DNA of 51,212 bases, taken from Marinobacter orientalis (GTDB lineage: Bacteria > Pseudomonadota > Gammaproteobacteria > Pseudomonadales > Oleiphilaceae). Both the position numbers and the translations under genes were made by a program. The stretch covers positions 1 to 51,212 of the forward strand of contig NZ_SRZX01000012.1 of assembly GCF_004792665.1 (NCBI RefSeq). Reading direction: 5' to 3'. Within the stretch, counting starts at the first letter, position 1, and each line of letters opens with the position of its first letter. Shown here piece after piece: positions 1 through 8,408 of this stretch. A model generated the notes under the pieces. The model had not been told where the DNA came from and ran no database searches. It worked only from the letters and a program-made list of their open reading frames with translations.

Positions 1-151
1 CGACCGTGCAGGGCTCCTGCCGCACCAATTGCTCAAGCAATTGACTGCGGCGCACTTTGCGCTTCCAGCCGCACTGGCCTTTCGGCCCCAGCCCGTAAAG
101 GACAAAGGTGTTCTTTGCGAGATCAATACCAATCGTTGTAAGCTTAGTCAT
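1..151 (-). CDS. IS110-family transposase, N-terminal part (cut by window edge)
   Basis: Reading the minus strand from the ATG at 151 gives about 50 residues before the window edge, starting MTKLTTIGIDLAKNTFVLYG. The GIDLAKN motif carries the first Asp (residue 10) of the RuvC-like DEDD catalytic domain typical of IS110 transposases, which act with a structured guide RNA in the better-studied members. A strong ribosome binding site (GGAGG, 5 nt from ATG) is present. The rest of the gene, including the C-terminal Tnp20 domain with its catalytic Ser, lies outside the window, so I cannot tell whether the element is intact or whether it belongs to the IS110 or IS1111 subgroup. It lies downstream of radA, in the same orientation, beyond a large hairpin element. 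Confidence 0.85.
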   Translation of the reverse strand, partial: MTKLTTIGIDLAKNTFVLYGLGPKGQCGWKRKVRRSQLLEQLVRQEPCTV

Positions 152-235
152 GGTCTCCTCCCACTCATGTCTGATAGGAAATCTCCTTCCCTATCCTGGC
201 GCATCGCGACGCCGATTAGGAGGGGAGGAGACCAT
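150..235 (-). promoter_or_regulatory. 13-bp inverted repeat covering the transposase ribosome binding site
   Basis: The sequence GGGAGGAGACCAT (minus strand, 162-150), which contains the Shine-Dalgarno sequence and the first two bases of the transposase start codon, has a perfect 13-nt complement (ATGGTCTCCTCCC, minus strand, 235-223) upstream in the same transcript. The 60-nt loop holds a weaker inner hairpin (GATAGG/CCTATC). In RNA that starts upstream of 235 this would hide the start site, as known translation-blocking hairpins do in some other insertion sequences. It may instead, or in addition, be the inverted repeat or non-coding RNA region of the IS110 end. The pairing is seen directly; its role is inferred. 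Confidence 0.55.
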
Positions 236-276
236 CTCATCGACCTACGGTTTAAGAAATAACTGTGAGGTTTGCA

Positions 277-385
277 GGCGGGATTGGAAGGGCTTTTCCA
301 AAAATGTGCGGAGCCAGGGATGGCGGAGCCCAAGCGCACATGGATGTGCTTGAAGCGTTTTTGGAAAAGCCCTTCCAATCCCGCC
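277..385 (+). repeat. Large hairpin element, copy 1 (unique 28-bp stem, conserved core)
   Basis: A perfect 28-bp inverted repeat (277-304 with 358-385, beginning GGCGGGATTGG) encloses a 53-nt core. The core has two small stem-loops, GCCA-GGGA-TGGC and GCACAT-GG-ATGTGC. The core is related to those at 19312, 18044 and 26583, but the stem is unlike theirs. The element ends 32 bp from the radA stop and lies about 41 bp from the IS110 leader repeat. A long hairpin at the 3' end of radA could stop transcription or protect the message, but no clear U-run follows on the radA strand. Confidence 0.85.
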
Positions 386-417
386 CAGCACCAAACAAGC
401 AGGCTACAAACCGAGCT

Positions 418-1797
418 TTAGAGATCCTCCAATGCTGAAAGTGCATCACTAAGCTTGGAAACGGGAATAACCTTCATCCCCTCAATAGCCTTGCGAGGTG
501 CATTGGACTTGGGCACCAGCGCGCGGGTAAAGCCGTGCTTGGCGGCTTCGTAGATGCGCTCCTGTCCGCTGGGCACCGGCCGGATCTCGCCGGAAAGGCC
601 GACCTCGCCAAAAATGACCAGGTCCTGGGGCAGGGCACGGTCGCGGAAGGACGACACAATGGCTGCCAGCAACGCCAGGTCTGCACTGGTTTCATTGACC
701 TTTACGCCTCCCACCACATTCACAAACACGTCCTGGTCAGACACATGCATGCCCCCGTGGCGATGCAACACTGCCAGGAGCATCGCCAGCCGGTTCTGGT
801 CGAGCCCGACTGCCACGCGCCTTGGATAGCCCCCCTGGGCCATATCCACCAATGCCTGGATTTCCACCAGCATTGGTCGCGTGCCTTCCCAGACGACCAT
901 TACCACGCTTCCCGGAGCCGCCTCCTCGCCCCGATTCAGGAAGATCGCGCTGGGATTCTTCACCTCCTTCAAACCCTGTTCGAGCATCGCAAATACGCCC
1001 AGTTCATTGACCGCACCAAAGCGGTTCTTGATGCCCCGCAGAGTGCGGTAACGGCTGTCACTGGAGCCCTCCAGCAGGATGGAGCAGTCGATCATGTGCT
1101 CCAGAACCTTGGGGCCGGCCAGGCTGCCGTCCTTGGTGACGTGGCCCACCAGAAACAGAATGGTGCCGGTCTGTTTGGCAAAGCGGGTCAGGTAGGCCGC
1201 GCTTTCGCGGACCTGGGAGACACTGCCTGGAGCGGATTCGGTTTCGGCCACATGCATTACCTGGATGCTGTCCACTACCAGAATGCGGGGTTTTTCGAGT
1301 TCCGCGACCTGCATCACCCGCTCGACACTGGTTTCCGACAGCATTTTCAGGTCTTTGGTGGGTAACCCGAGGCGTTTGGCCCGCATGGCTACCTGTTGCA
1401 GCGATTCCTCGCCAGTGACATAGAGCGCAGGAACACTGGAGGCCAGGTGGCAGACAGCCTGCAGTAGCAGGGTGCTCTTGCCGGCGCCAGGATGCCCGCC
1501 CATGAGAACGGCAGAGCCCTCCACCAGGCCGCCCCCCAGTACCCGGTCAAACTCCTGCATACCCGAGCTGATGCGTGGCTGTTCCGCCAGGCTGACGTCG
1601 TCGAGGCTCTTTACTTCCGACAGGCTGCCTGCAAAGCCCTCGAAGCGTGCACCACGGGCACCCCTGGCATTGGCACCACTGACGCCACGAACTTCGCTGA
1701 CGGTGTTCCAGGCCTGGCAGGCGGTGCACTGGCCCTGCCACTTGGAATAGTCGGCACCGCATTCGGTGCAGACGTAGGCGGTTTTGACTTTTGCCAT
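418..1797 (-). CDS. radA: DNA repair protein RadA (Sms)
   Basis: RadA is a RecA-like ATPase and branch-migration helicase that processes recombination intermediates. The 459-residue product has the full family layout. There is an N-terminal zinc finger (Cys10, 13, 24, 27), a RecA-like ATPase core with Walker A GGHPGAGKST, the RadA-specific KNRFG motif before the C-terminal part, and a Lon-protease-like C-terminal domain. The length is usual for the family. The ATG overlaps the stop of the upstream ettA gene by one base (TAATG), so the two are probably translationally coupled in one operon. A large hairpin element lies just after the stop codon. Confidence 0.97.
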   Translation of the reverse strand: MAKVKTAYVCTECGADYSKWQGQCTACQAWNTVSEVRGVSGANARGARGARFEGFAGSLSEVKSLDDVSLAEQPRISSGMQEFDRVLGGGLVEGSAVLMGGHPGAGKSTLLLQAVCHLASSVPALYVTGEESLQQVAMRAKRLGLPTKDLKMLSETSVERVMQVAELEKPRILVVDSIQVMHVAETESAPGSVSQVRESAAYLTRFAKQTGTILFLVGHVTKDGSLAGPKVLEHMIDCSILLEGSSDSRYRTLRGIKNRFGAVNELGVFAMLEQGLKEVKNPSAIFLNRGEEAAPGSVVMVVWEGTRPMLVEIQALVDMAQGGYPRRVAVGLDQNRLAMLLAVLHRHGGMHVSDQDVFVNVVGGVKVNETSADLALLAAIVSSFRDRALPQDLVIFGEVGLSGEIRPVPSGQERIYEAAKHGFTRALVPKSNAPRKAIEGMKVIPVSKLSDALSALEDL

Positions 1798-3458
1798 TAG
1801 GCCAACTTCTTGTACTTCATTCGCTGAGGCACCATGGCCGAATCGCCCTTGCGCTTCTTGTGGTCCTCGTCGTATTCGCTGAAGTTACCCTCGAAGTATA
1901 CTACTTCGCCGTCGTCTTCAAACGCCAGGATGTGGGTGGCTACGCGGTCCATAAACCAGCGGTCGTGGGAGATGACCAGGACGGAGCCGGGAAAGTTGAG
2001 CAGGGCTTCTTCCAGGGCGCGCAGGGTTTCCACGTCGAGGTCGTTGGTGGGTTCGTCCAGCAGCAGAACGTTGCCGCCCTCCTTGAGCAGTTTTGCCAGG
2101 TGCAGGCGGTTACGCTCACCGCCGGACAGGTCGGCCACACGCTTCTGCTGGTCGGCGCCCTTGAAGTTGAAACGGCCCACGTAGGCCCGTGACGGGGTCT
2201 CGTAGTTGCCGATCTTGATGATGTCGTTGCCGTCACTGAGTTCTTCCCAGACGGTGCTGTCGCCGTTCAGGTCCCGCATCTGATCGACATAGGCCAGCTT
2301 CACGGTTTCGCCCACAGTGATGGTGCCGGAATCCGGTTCGTCGTAACCGGCAATCATCCGGAACAGGGTGGACTTGCCGGCGCCGTTACCACCGATAATG
2401 CCTACAATGGCGCCAGGAGGAACGCTGAATGATACATCTTCGTACAGAAGGTGATCGCCGAAGGACTTGCTGATGCCGTCTACTTCGATCACCTTGTCTC
2501 CCAGGCGAGGGCCGGGCGGGATGTAAAGCTCATTGGTTTCGTTGCGCTTCTGGAACTCCTGGGAACTCATTTCCTCGAAGCGGGCCAGGCGGGCCTTGCT
2601 CTTGGACTGGCGGCCCTTGGCATTGCTGCGTACCCATTCCAGCTCGTGCTTGATGCTTTTCTGGCGGGAGGCTTCCTGCTTTGCTTCAACCTCCAGACGT
2701 TTTTCCTTGTTTTCCAGCCACTGGCTGTAATTGCCCTCGAAAGGGATACCGTGGCCACGATCCAGTTCCAGGATCCAGCCGGCTACGTTGTCCAGAAAGT
2801 AGCGGTCGTGGGTAATGGCGACCACGGTGCCGCTGTAGTCGTGCAGAAAACGTTCCAGCCAGGCCACGGATTCTGCATCGAGGTGGTTGGTGGGTTCGTC
2901 CAGCAGCAGCATGTCAGGGCTTGAGAGCAGCAGCCGGCAAAGGGCCACACGGCGCCGCTCACCACCGGACAGGTTCTTTACCATCGCGTCCCATGCCGGC
3001 AGGCGCAGGGCGTCGGCAGCTACTTCTTTCTTGCGTTCGATATCGTGACCATCGCTGGCCTGGATAAAGGCTTCCAGCTCACCCTGTTTTTTTGCCAGGT
3101 TGTCGAAATCGGCATCCGGCTCGGCATAGGCAGCATAGACCTGATCCAGTTCGGCCAGGGCATCGTGGATGCCGGACACCGACTCATCGACAATCTCCTT
3201 GACGGTCTTGGCTTCGTCCAGCACGGGCTCCTGCGGCAGGTAGCCCAGATTGATGCCCGGCTGGGGGCGGGCCTCGCCAGTGTAATCCTGATCTATGCCC
3301 GCCATAATGCGTAATAAAGTGGACTTGCCCGCGCCATTGAGGCCCAGGACGCCAATCTTGGCGCCCGGGAAGAAGCTCAGGGAGATGTCCTTAAGAATTT
3401 CACGCTTGGGCGGAACCACTTTGCTTACGTGGTTCATGGTGTATACGTACTGGGCCAT
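1797..3458 (-). CDS. ettA: Energy-dependent translational throttle protein EttA (ABC-F)
   Basis: EttA is a soluble ABC-F ATPase that binds the ribosomal E site and gates the first elongation step according to the ATP/ADP ratio. The 553-residue protein has two ABC domains. The first carries GLNGAGKST, LSGGERRR and LLDEPTNHLD; the second carries GGNGAGKST, LSGGERNR and LLDEPTNDLD. They are joined by a charged linker, and the arm insertion is present in the first domain. There is no membrane segment. Length and opening residues (MAQYVYTMNHVSKVVPPKRE) fit EttA rather than Uup or YheS. It is the first gene of the ettA-radA pair. The 279-bp gap to the divergent glyA must hold both promoters. Confidence 0.95.
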   Translation of the reverse strand: MAQYVYTMNHVSKVVPPKREILKDISLSFFPGAKIGVLGLNGAGKSTLLRIMAGIDQDYTGEARPQPGINLGYLPQEPVLDEAKTVKEIVDESVSGIHDALAELDQVYAAYAEPDADFDNLAKKQGELEAFIQASDGHDIERKKEVAADALRLPAWDAMVKNLSGGERRRVALCRLLLSSPDMLLLDEPTNHLDAESVAWLERFLHDYSGTVVAITHDRYFLDNVAGWILELDRGHGIPFEGNYSQWLENKEKRLEVEAKQEASRQKSIKHELEWVRSNAKGRQSKSKARLARFEEMSSQEFQKRNETNELYIPPGPRLGDKVIEVDGISKSFGDHLLYEDVSFSVPPGAIVGIIGGNGAGKSTLFRMIAGYDEPDSGTITVGETVKLAYVDQMRDLNGDSTVWEELSDGNDIIKIGNYETPSRAYVGRFNFKGADQQKRVADLSGGERNRLHLAKLLKEGGNVLLLDEPTNDLDVETLRALEEALLNFPGSVLVISHDRWFMDRVATHILAFEDDGEVVYFEGNFSEYDEDHKKRKGDSAMVPQRMKYKKLA

Positions 3459-3737
3459 GTCGTCAGAATCCTTCTTGCGAAGCTTGTTTCGGAAATACTG
3501 AAGGTGTCTGGCTGAGGCTATCGGGCAGGGCGATGGCCGGTACTCACAGCAGCCGCAACCAATGAATATTGACCGGCTAAGGTATCGAAACCAGGCAGGG
3601 ATAGCAATTGAGCAAAAACCGGAACCGGCAGCGTGTCGGTATCTGCGGACGGCATAAAGGATGATTTTTCACCCATTTGTAAGATAGAATAGCGGCCCAT
3701 TTTTTCGGGTAGCTACGCACACAGGGGCAGCGCATCA

Positions 3738-4994
3738 ATGTTTAATCGTGATATGAAAATCGCCGGCTTTGACGACGAGCTCTGGAACGCCATGCAGGCG
3801 GAAGAGAAGCGCCAGGAAGCTCATATCGAGCTTATCGCGTCCGAGAACTATACCAGCCCGCGGGTGATGGAAGCCCAGGGGAGTGTACTGACCAACAAGT
3901 ATGCGGAAGGCTATCCCGGCAAGCGTTATTATGGTGGCTGCGAATTTGTGGACATCGCCGAGAACCTGGCCATCAGCCGCGCTAAAGAGCTGTTCGGTGC
4001 CGCTTACGCCAATGTTCAGCCCCACTCCGGTTCCCAGGCCAACTCCGCCGTTTTCATGGCGCTGCTGAAGCCGGGCGATACCGTTCTCGGCATGAGTCTG
4101 GCCCACGGTGGCCACCTGACCCACGGTGCCAGTGTGAATTTTTCCGGCAAGATCTATAACGCGGTGCAGTATGGTCTCAACCCGGAAACCGGCCTGATTG
4201 ATTATGATGAAGTGGAAAGCCTGGCACTTGAACACAAGCCGAAGATGATTATTGCCGGCTTCTCGGCCTATTCCCAGAAGCTGGACTTTGCCCGTTTCCG
4301 TGAGATTGCGGATAAGGTCGGTGCGTATCTGTTTGTGGATATGGCACACGTGGCCGGTCTGGTGGCTGCCGGCGTCTATCCGGACCCGGTACCCCATGCC
4401 CACGTGCTCGCAACCACCACCCACAAGACACTGCGGGGCCCACGGGGCGGCCTGATTCTGGCCTGCGACGACGCTGATCTGCAGAAGAAGCTGAACTCGG
4501 CGGTATTCCCGGGGGGCCAGGGGGGCCCGCTGATGCACGTTATCGCGGCCAAGGCGGTTTGCTTCAGGGAAGCCATGAGCGATGAGTTCAGGGCCTATCA
4601 GAAGCAGGTCATCAAGAACGCCAAGGCGATGGCCGAGGTGTTCCTTTCCCGTGGTTTTGACGTGATTTCCGGCGGCACTGAAAACCATCTGTTCCTGGTA
4701 AGCCTGATCAAGCAGGACATTACCGGTAAAGATGCCGACGCCGCTCTGGGCCGCGCCCACATCACGGTGAACAAGAATGCGGTGCCCAATGACCCGCGTT
4801 CGCCGTTTGTGACCTCGGGTTTGCGTATTGGTACTCCGGCCGTGACTACCCGTGGCTTCGGCGAGTCCGAGTGTCGCGGTCTGGCAGGCTGGATGTGCGA
4901 TATTCTGGATAATCTGGAAGACGAGACCACCAGTGACCGGGTCCGTGAGCAGGTTGAAGGCCTGTGTTCACGTTTCCCGGTCTATGCCGGTTAA
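3738..4994 (+). CDS. glyA: Serine hydroxymethyltransferase
   Basis: GlyA interconverts serine and glycine and loads the one-carbon unit onto tetrahydrofolate, using pyridoxal phosphate. The 418-residue protein has the family signature ATTTHKTLRGPRGG with the PLP-binding Lys230, the folate-site region EGYPGKRYYGG, and the usual full length. The chosen ATG at 3738 follows AGGGGCAGCGCATCA, where the purine-rich AGGGG serves as ribosome binding site. It is followed after 66 bp by nrdR, so it probably heads or precedes the nrdR-rib-nus operon. Gene order glyA-nrdR-rib is common in gammaproteobacteria. Confidence 0.97.
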   Translation: MFNRDMKIAGFDDELWNAMQAEEKRQEAHIELIASENYTSPRVMEAQGSVLTNKYAEGYPGKRYYGGCEFVDIAENLAISRAKELFGAAYANVQPHSGSQANSAVFMALLKPGDTVLGMSLAHGGHLTHGASVNFSGKIYNAVQYGLNPETGLIDYDEVESLALEHKPKMIIAGFSAYSQKLDFARFREIADKVGAYLFVDMAHVAGLVAAGVYPDPVPHAHVLATTTHKTLRGPRGGLILACDDADLQKKLNSAVFPGGQGGPLMHVIAAKAVCFREAMSDEFRAYQKQVIKNAKAMAEVFLSRGFDVISGGTENHLFLVSLIKQDITGKDADAALGRAHITVNKNAVPNDPRSPFVTSGLRIGTPAVTTRGFGESECRGLAGWMCDILDNLEDETTSDRVREQVEGLCSRFPVYAG

Positions 4995-5060
4995 TCAGTC
5001 TGAACGCACCGCCAGGCGCTCTGCAGCGCAACGCCTGGTGGATTGCAGGAGCTTCTGTGT

Positions 5061-5579
5061 ATGCATTGTCCTTTCTGTGGTGAAGCGGATACCAAGGTAA
5101 TCGACTCGCGGCTGGTAGCCGAGGGCGATCAGGTGCGACGCCGCAGGGAGTGTCTGTCCTGCCGCGAGCGTTTTACCACTTTTGAATCGGCGGAGCTGGT
5201 GATGCCTCGTGTCGTCAAGCAGGACGGCACCCGTCAGCCTTTTGATGAGGACAAGCTGAGGGCCGGTCTGATGAAAGCCCTGGAGAAGCGTCCGGTCAGC
5301 ATCGAGGAAATCGAGGCTGCGCTCAACCGTATCAGATTCCGCTTGCGAGCCACCGGCGAGCGGGAAGTGAAGTCGATGCAGCTCGGTGAAGAGGTAATGA
5401 CCGAGTTGCGCCAGCTGGACAAGGTGGCCTACGTACGCTTTGCCTCGGTGTATCGCAGCTTCCAGGATGTGAACGAATTCAAGGAGGAGATTGAGCGGCT
5501 TGCCGCAACCTCGGGCGATGACCCTGTGGATGTGGCCAAGGTCCTGGCGGATAATCACTCCTCCAAAGGGCAGGCATGA
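5061..5579 (+). CDS. nrdR: Transcriptional repressor NrdR
   Basis: NrdR is a zinc-finger, ATP-cone repressor of ribonucleotide reductase genes that responds to dATP/ATP. The zinc ribbon is seen at Cys3, Cys6, Cys31 and Cys34 and is followed by the ATP-cone domain (VVKQDGTRQPFDEDKLRAG). I chose the ATG at 5061 because family members begin MHCPFC; an in-frame TTG at 5043 would add six residues. The protein has 172 residues, about 15-20 more than usual; the extra part is a polar C-terminal tail. Its stop overlaps the ribD start in ATGA, indicating coupled translation. Confidence 0.96.
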   Translation: MHCPFCGEADTKVIDSRLVAEGDQVRRRRECLSCRERFTTFESAELVMPRVVKQDGTRQPFDEDKLRAGLMKALEKRPVSIEEIEAALNRIRFRLRATGEREVKSMQLGEEVMTELRQLDKVAYVRFASVYRSFQDVNEFKEEIERLAATSGDDPVDVAKVLADNHSSKGQA

Positions 5580-6691
5580 TCGACGCCCAGGACACGGCTT
5601 TTATGGCCAGAGCGGTGCAGCTTGCCTGGCGTGGCCGCTATTCCACCCACCCCAACCCCCGTGTGGGTTGTGTTATTGCCCGGGGCAGTGAAATTCTTGG
5701 TGAGGGCTGGCACGAGCGAGCCGGTGAGGCGCACGCCGAGATCCGGGCGTTAAGCCAGGCGGGGCCGGATGCCAGAGGGGCAACCGCCTATGTCACACTG
5801 GAGCCCTGCAGCCATTTCGGTCGTACGCCACCATGTGCCAAGGCCCTGGTGGAAGCCGGGGTGGCCCACGTGTTTGCAGCGACCAAAGACCCTAATCCGT
5901 CGGTATCCGGTCGTGGTCTGCATATGCTCCGGGAGGCAGGGGTTCGGGTCACCGAAGGCCTGCTGGCGGAAGAAGCGGTACGGCTCAACCCCGGTTTCAT
6001 GAAGCGGATGAATGTTGGCCGGCCCTACGTCAGGCTTAAAATGGCGGCCAGTCTGGATGGCAGGACCGCGATGGCCTCGGGCGAGAGCCAGTGGATTACC
6101 GGCGCCGAGGCGCGTCGTGACGTTCAGCGGCTTCGGGCGATCAGCGATGCGGTTCTGACCGGCGTGGGAACGGTGCTGGCGGACAACCCCTCCCTGACAG
6201 TGCGTCGCGGAGAACTGGGGGATATCGGCGATGCGACCGAACCGTCACGGCAGCCGTTGCGGGTGATCGCAGACCGCGATGCACGCACGCCTCCGGGCGC
6301 CACAATCCTTCAGGGTGGCAACGTTCAGATTTACTGCGCGTCGCCGACCCTGGCAACCGCGCAGGCGCAGGACCTTGCTGCGCTGGGCGTGGGCCTGAAC
6401 GGCGTGGCCTGGAAGGACAACGGCATTGATGTCCGCGAACTGCTGGATTCCCTCGGCGAGCTTGGCATCAACGAACTGCTGGTGGAAGCTGGCCCCACAT
6501 TGGCGGGAACCTTTATCAATGAGCGCCTGGTGGACGAGCTCTGGCTTTACCAGGCGCCGGTGTTTCTTGGCAGTACTGGTCGGCCAACGGCCAATCTGCC
6601 ACTGGAGTCCATGGCGGACAAGGTACAATGGAAAGTGCTGGATCGCCGTCAGCTGGGTGAAGACCAGAGACTGATTCTGGTGCCGGCTTAA
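5576..6691 (+). CDS. ribD: Bifunctional pyrimidine deaminase/reductase RibD
   Basis: RibD carries out the second and third steps of riboflavin synthesis: deamination of the diaminopyrimidine from GTP cyclohydrolase II, then side-chain reduction with NADPH. The N-terminal deaminase domain shows zinc ligands in HAE (53-55) and PCSHFGRTPPC (Cys78, Cys87). The C-terminal reductase domain starts near residue 148 (RPYVRLKMAASLDGRTA). Length 371 is normal. The start overlaps nrdR by four bases. The gene expected next in relatives, riboflavin synthase, is absent; only 69 bp separate ribD from ribBA. Confidence 0.96.
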   Translation: MIDAQDTAFMARAVQLAWRGRYSTHPNPRVGCVIARGSEILGEGWHERAGEAHAEIRALSQAGPDARGATAYVTLEPCSHFGRTPPCAKALVEAGVAHVFAATKDPNPSVSGRGLHMLREAGVRVTEGLLAEEAVRLNPGFMKRMNVGRPYVRLKMAASLDGRTAMASGESQWITGAEARRDVQRLRAISDAVLTGVGTVLADNPSLTVRRGELGDIGDATEPSRQPLRVIADRDARTPPGATILQGGNVQIYCASPTLATAQAQDLAALGVGLNGVAWKDNGIDVRELLDSLGELGINELLVEAGPTLAGTFINERLVDELWLYQAPVFLGSTGRPTANLPLESMADKVQWKVLDRRQLGEDQRLILVPA

Positions 6692-6760
6692 CGGATATTA
6701 AATTCATGGTGGGCCGGTGCCGGTAGAAGGGCGGCCAGACCAAAAGGGTGCGAAAACGGT

Positions 6761-7876
6761 ATGGCACTGAACAGCATTGAAGACATTATCGCAGACATCC
6801 GTCAGGGGCGGATGGTCATCCTGATGGACGACGAAGACCGGGAAAATGAAGGCGACCTGGTCATGGCTGCCGAACACTGCACGCCGGAAGCCATCAATTT
6901 CATGGCCCGGTTTGGCCGTGGCCTGATCTGTATGCCGATGACCCGCCAACGCTGCGAGCAACTTGGCCTGCCGTTGATGGTGCAGCAGAATGCCTCCGGT
7001 TTTGGCACCAAGTTCACGCTTTCCATTGAGGCCAGCGAGGGTGTAACCACCGGCATTTCCGCCGCTGATCGCGCCCGCACCGTTCAGGCGGCAGTTGCCC
7101 GCAACGCAACCGCAGCGGACTTGGTCCAGCCCGGGCACATCTTCCCGCTGATGTCGGATCCGGGTGGCGTTCTCAGCCGTGCCGGACATACCGAGGCATC
7201 CTGTGATCTGGCAGCTCTGGCCGGTTGTGAGCCTGCCGGTGTGATCTGTGAAATCATGAATGACGACGGTTCCATGGCGCGCCGTGAAGATCTGGAGAAG
7301 TTTGCCGAGGTTCATGGACTCAAGATCGGCACCATTGCAGACCTGATCCATTATCGCACGTTGAACGAGCGCACCATCGAGTGTGTGGAACAGTACGATC
7401 TGGACACCGAATACGGTGTGTTCAACCTGCGCACTTATCGTGACAACATCCAGGGCTCCACTCACCTGGCGATGGTAATGGGAAATATCTCCCCTGATGA
7501 ACCGGTACTGGTGCGTGTGCACATCACCGATACCCTGCGTGATCTGCTCGGCGCCCGCCGCGCGGATTCCCGTAGCTGGCCGCTTCACCATGCCCTGGAG
7601 AAGGTCGCCGGAGAGGGGCGTGGAGTGGTAGTGCTGCTGAACAGCGCGGAAGACAGTTACAATCTTGAAGACCGTATTCACGAATTTTTTGAGCAGGACA
7701 AGAAATCGGCGGGCAAAGGCAGTTCCGGTGTCTATTTTACCGTCGGCACCGGTTCACAGATTCTGCGGGATCTTGGCGTTGGAAAAATGCGGCTGCTGAG
7801 CCCTCCCATCAAGTTCTCCGCGATTTCCGGTTTTGAACTGGAAGTAGTGGAATACGTTCCCTACACCCCTGAATGA
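6761..7876 (+). CDS. ribBA: DHBP synthase fused to a degenerate GTP cyclohydrolase II domain (RibBA/RibBX type)
   Basis: The N-terminal half (to about residue 200) is 3,4-dihydroxy-2-butanone-4-phosphate synthase, which makes the four-carbon precursor of riboflavin from ribulose 5-phosphate. The motif MDDEDRENEGDLVMAAEH is intact. The C-terminal half aligns with GTP cyclohydrolase II but has no cysteine at all: the zinc-ligand stretch, normally with three Cys after RVHSEC, reads RVHITDTLRDLLGARRAD. It should therefore not bind zinc or open the GTP ring. Proteins of this kind have been called RibBX. A true RibA must be encoded elsewhere. It probably shares a transcript with ribD and ribH. Confidence 0.93.
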   Translation: MALNSIEDIIADIRQGRMVILMDDEDRENEGDLVMAAEHCTPEAINFMARFGRGLICMPMTRQRCEQLGLPLMVQQNASGFGTKFTLSIEASEGVTTGISAADRARTVQAAVARNATAADLVQPGHIFPLMSDPGGVLSRAGHTEASCDLAALAGCEPAGVICEIMNDDGSMARREDLEKFAEVHGLKIGTIADLIHYRTLNERTIECVEQYDLDTEYGVFNLRTYRDNIQGSTHLAMVMGNISPDEPVLVRVHITDTLRDLLGARRADSRSWPLHHALEKVAGEGRGVVVLLNSAEDSYNLEDRIHEFFEQDKKSAGKGSSGVYFTVGTGSQILRDLGVGKMRLLSPPIKFSAISGFELEVVEYVPYTPE

Positions 7877-7931
7877 TGAACCCCGGCAGCGCCGTACCGC
7901 AAGGGCGGGGCTGCCAACGAAGGAGCCATGC

Positions 7932-8408
7932 ATGGCGGATATCAAAGTAATTGAAGGTGATTTCACCCACTGCAGCGGCAAATACGCGCTGGTTGTGGGG
8001 CGTTTCAATAGTTTTGTGGTGGAAAGTCTGGTTGACGGTGCTGTGGATACCCTGCAGCGCCATGGTATTGCCGACACCGACATCACCATTGTGCGCGTGC
8101 CCGGGGCCTATGAAATGCCGCTGGCGGTCAAGCGGGTGGCCGAGACAGGCAATCACGATGCAATCATTGCGCTGGGAGCGGTTATCCGTGGTGGCACGCC
8201 CCATTTCGAGTATGTCGCCGGTGAAGCATCCAGTGGTCTGGGCGCTGTGAGCCTGGAGACCGATGTGCCGGTAGCGTTCGGTGTATTGACCGTTGACTCC
8301 ATTGAACAGGCGATCGAGCGTGCCGGCACCAAGGCTGGTAACAAAGGTGCCGAAGCGGCGATCACGGCCCTGGAAATGGTCAGCCTCTTCAGAAAGCTGG
8401 GTGAATGA
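7932..8408 (+). CDS. ribH: 6,7-dimethyl-8-ribityllumazine synthase
   Basis: RibH condenses dihydroxybutanone phosphate with the ribitylaminopyrimidine to give lumazine, the substrate of riboflavin synthase. The 158-residue protein shows the family pattern: VVGRFNSFVVESLVDGA near the N-terminus, VPGAYEMPLAVKR, GAVIRGGTPHFEYVAGE with the active-site His, and FGVLTVDSIEQA. The ATG at 7932 follows AAGGAG at a good distance. Its stop overlaps the nusB ATG (ATGA), so the two are coupled. Confidence 0.97.
   Translation: MADIKVIEGDFTHCSGKYALVVGRFNSFVVESLVDGAVDTLQRHGIADTDITIVRVPGAYEMPLAVKRVAETGNHDAIIALGAVIRGGTPHFEYVAGEASSGLGAVSLETDVPVAFGVLTVDSIEQAIERAGTKAGNKGAEAAITALEMVSLFRKLGE

Noticed and set aside
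29..353. Forward frames of 77 and 81 codons across the left edge
   Set aside because: They run antisense over the IS110 transposase start and through the hairpin arms; there is no ribosome binding site and no protein-like pattern.
3735..4760. Minus-strand frame of 341 codons opposite glyA
   Set aside because: It is antisense to glyA, with no recognisable domain and no start signal.
6692..6760. Remnant of riboflavin synthase or an FMN riboswitch before ribBA
   Set aside because: The 69 bp are too short for an FMN riboswitch, and no frame in them resembles the riboswitch or the C-terminus of riboflavin synthase.
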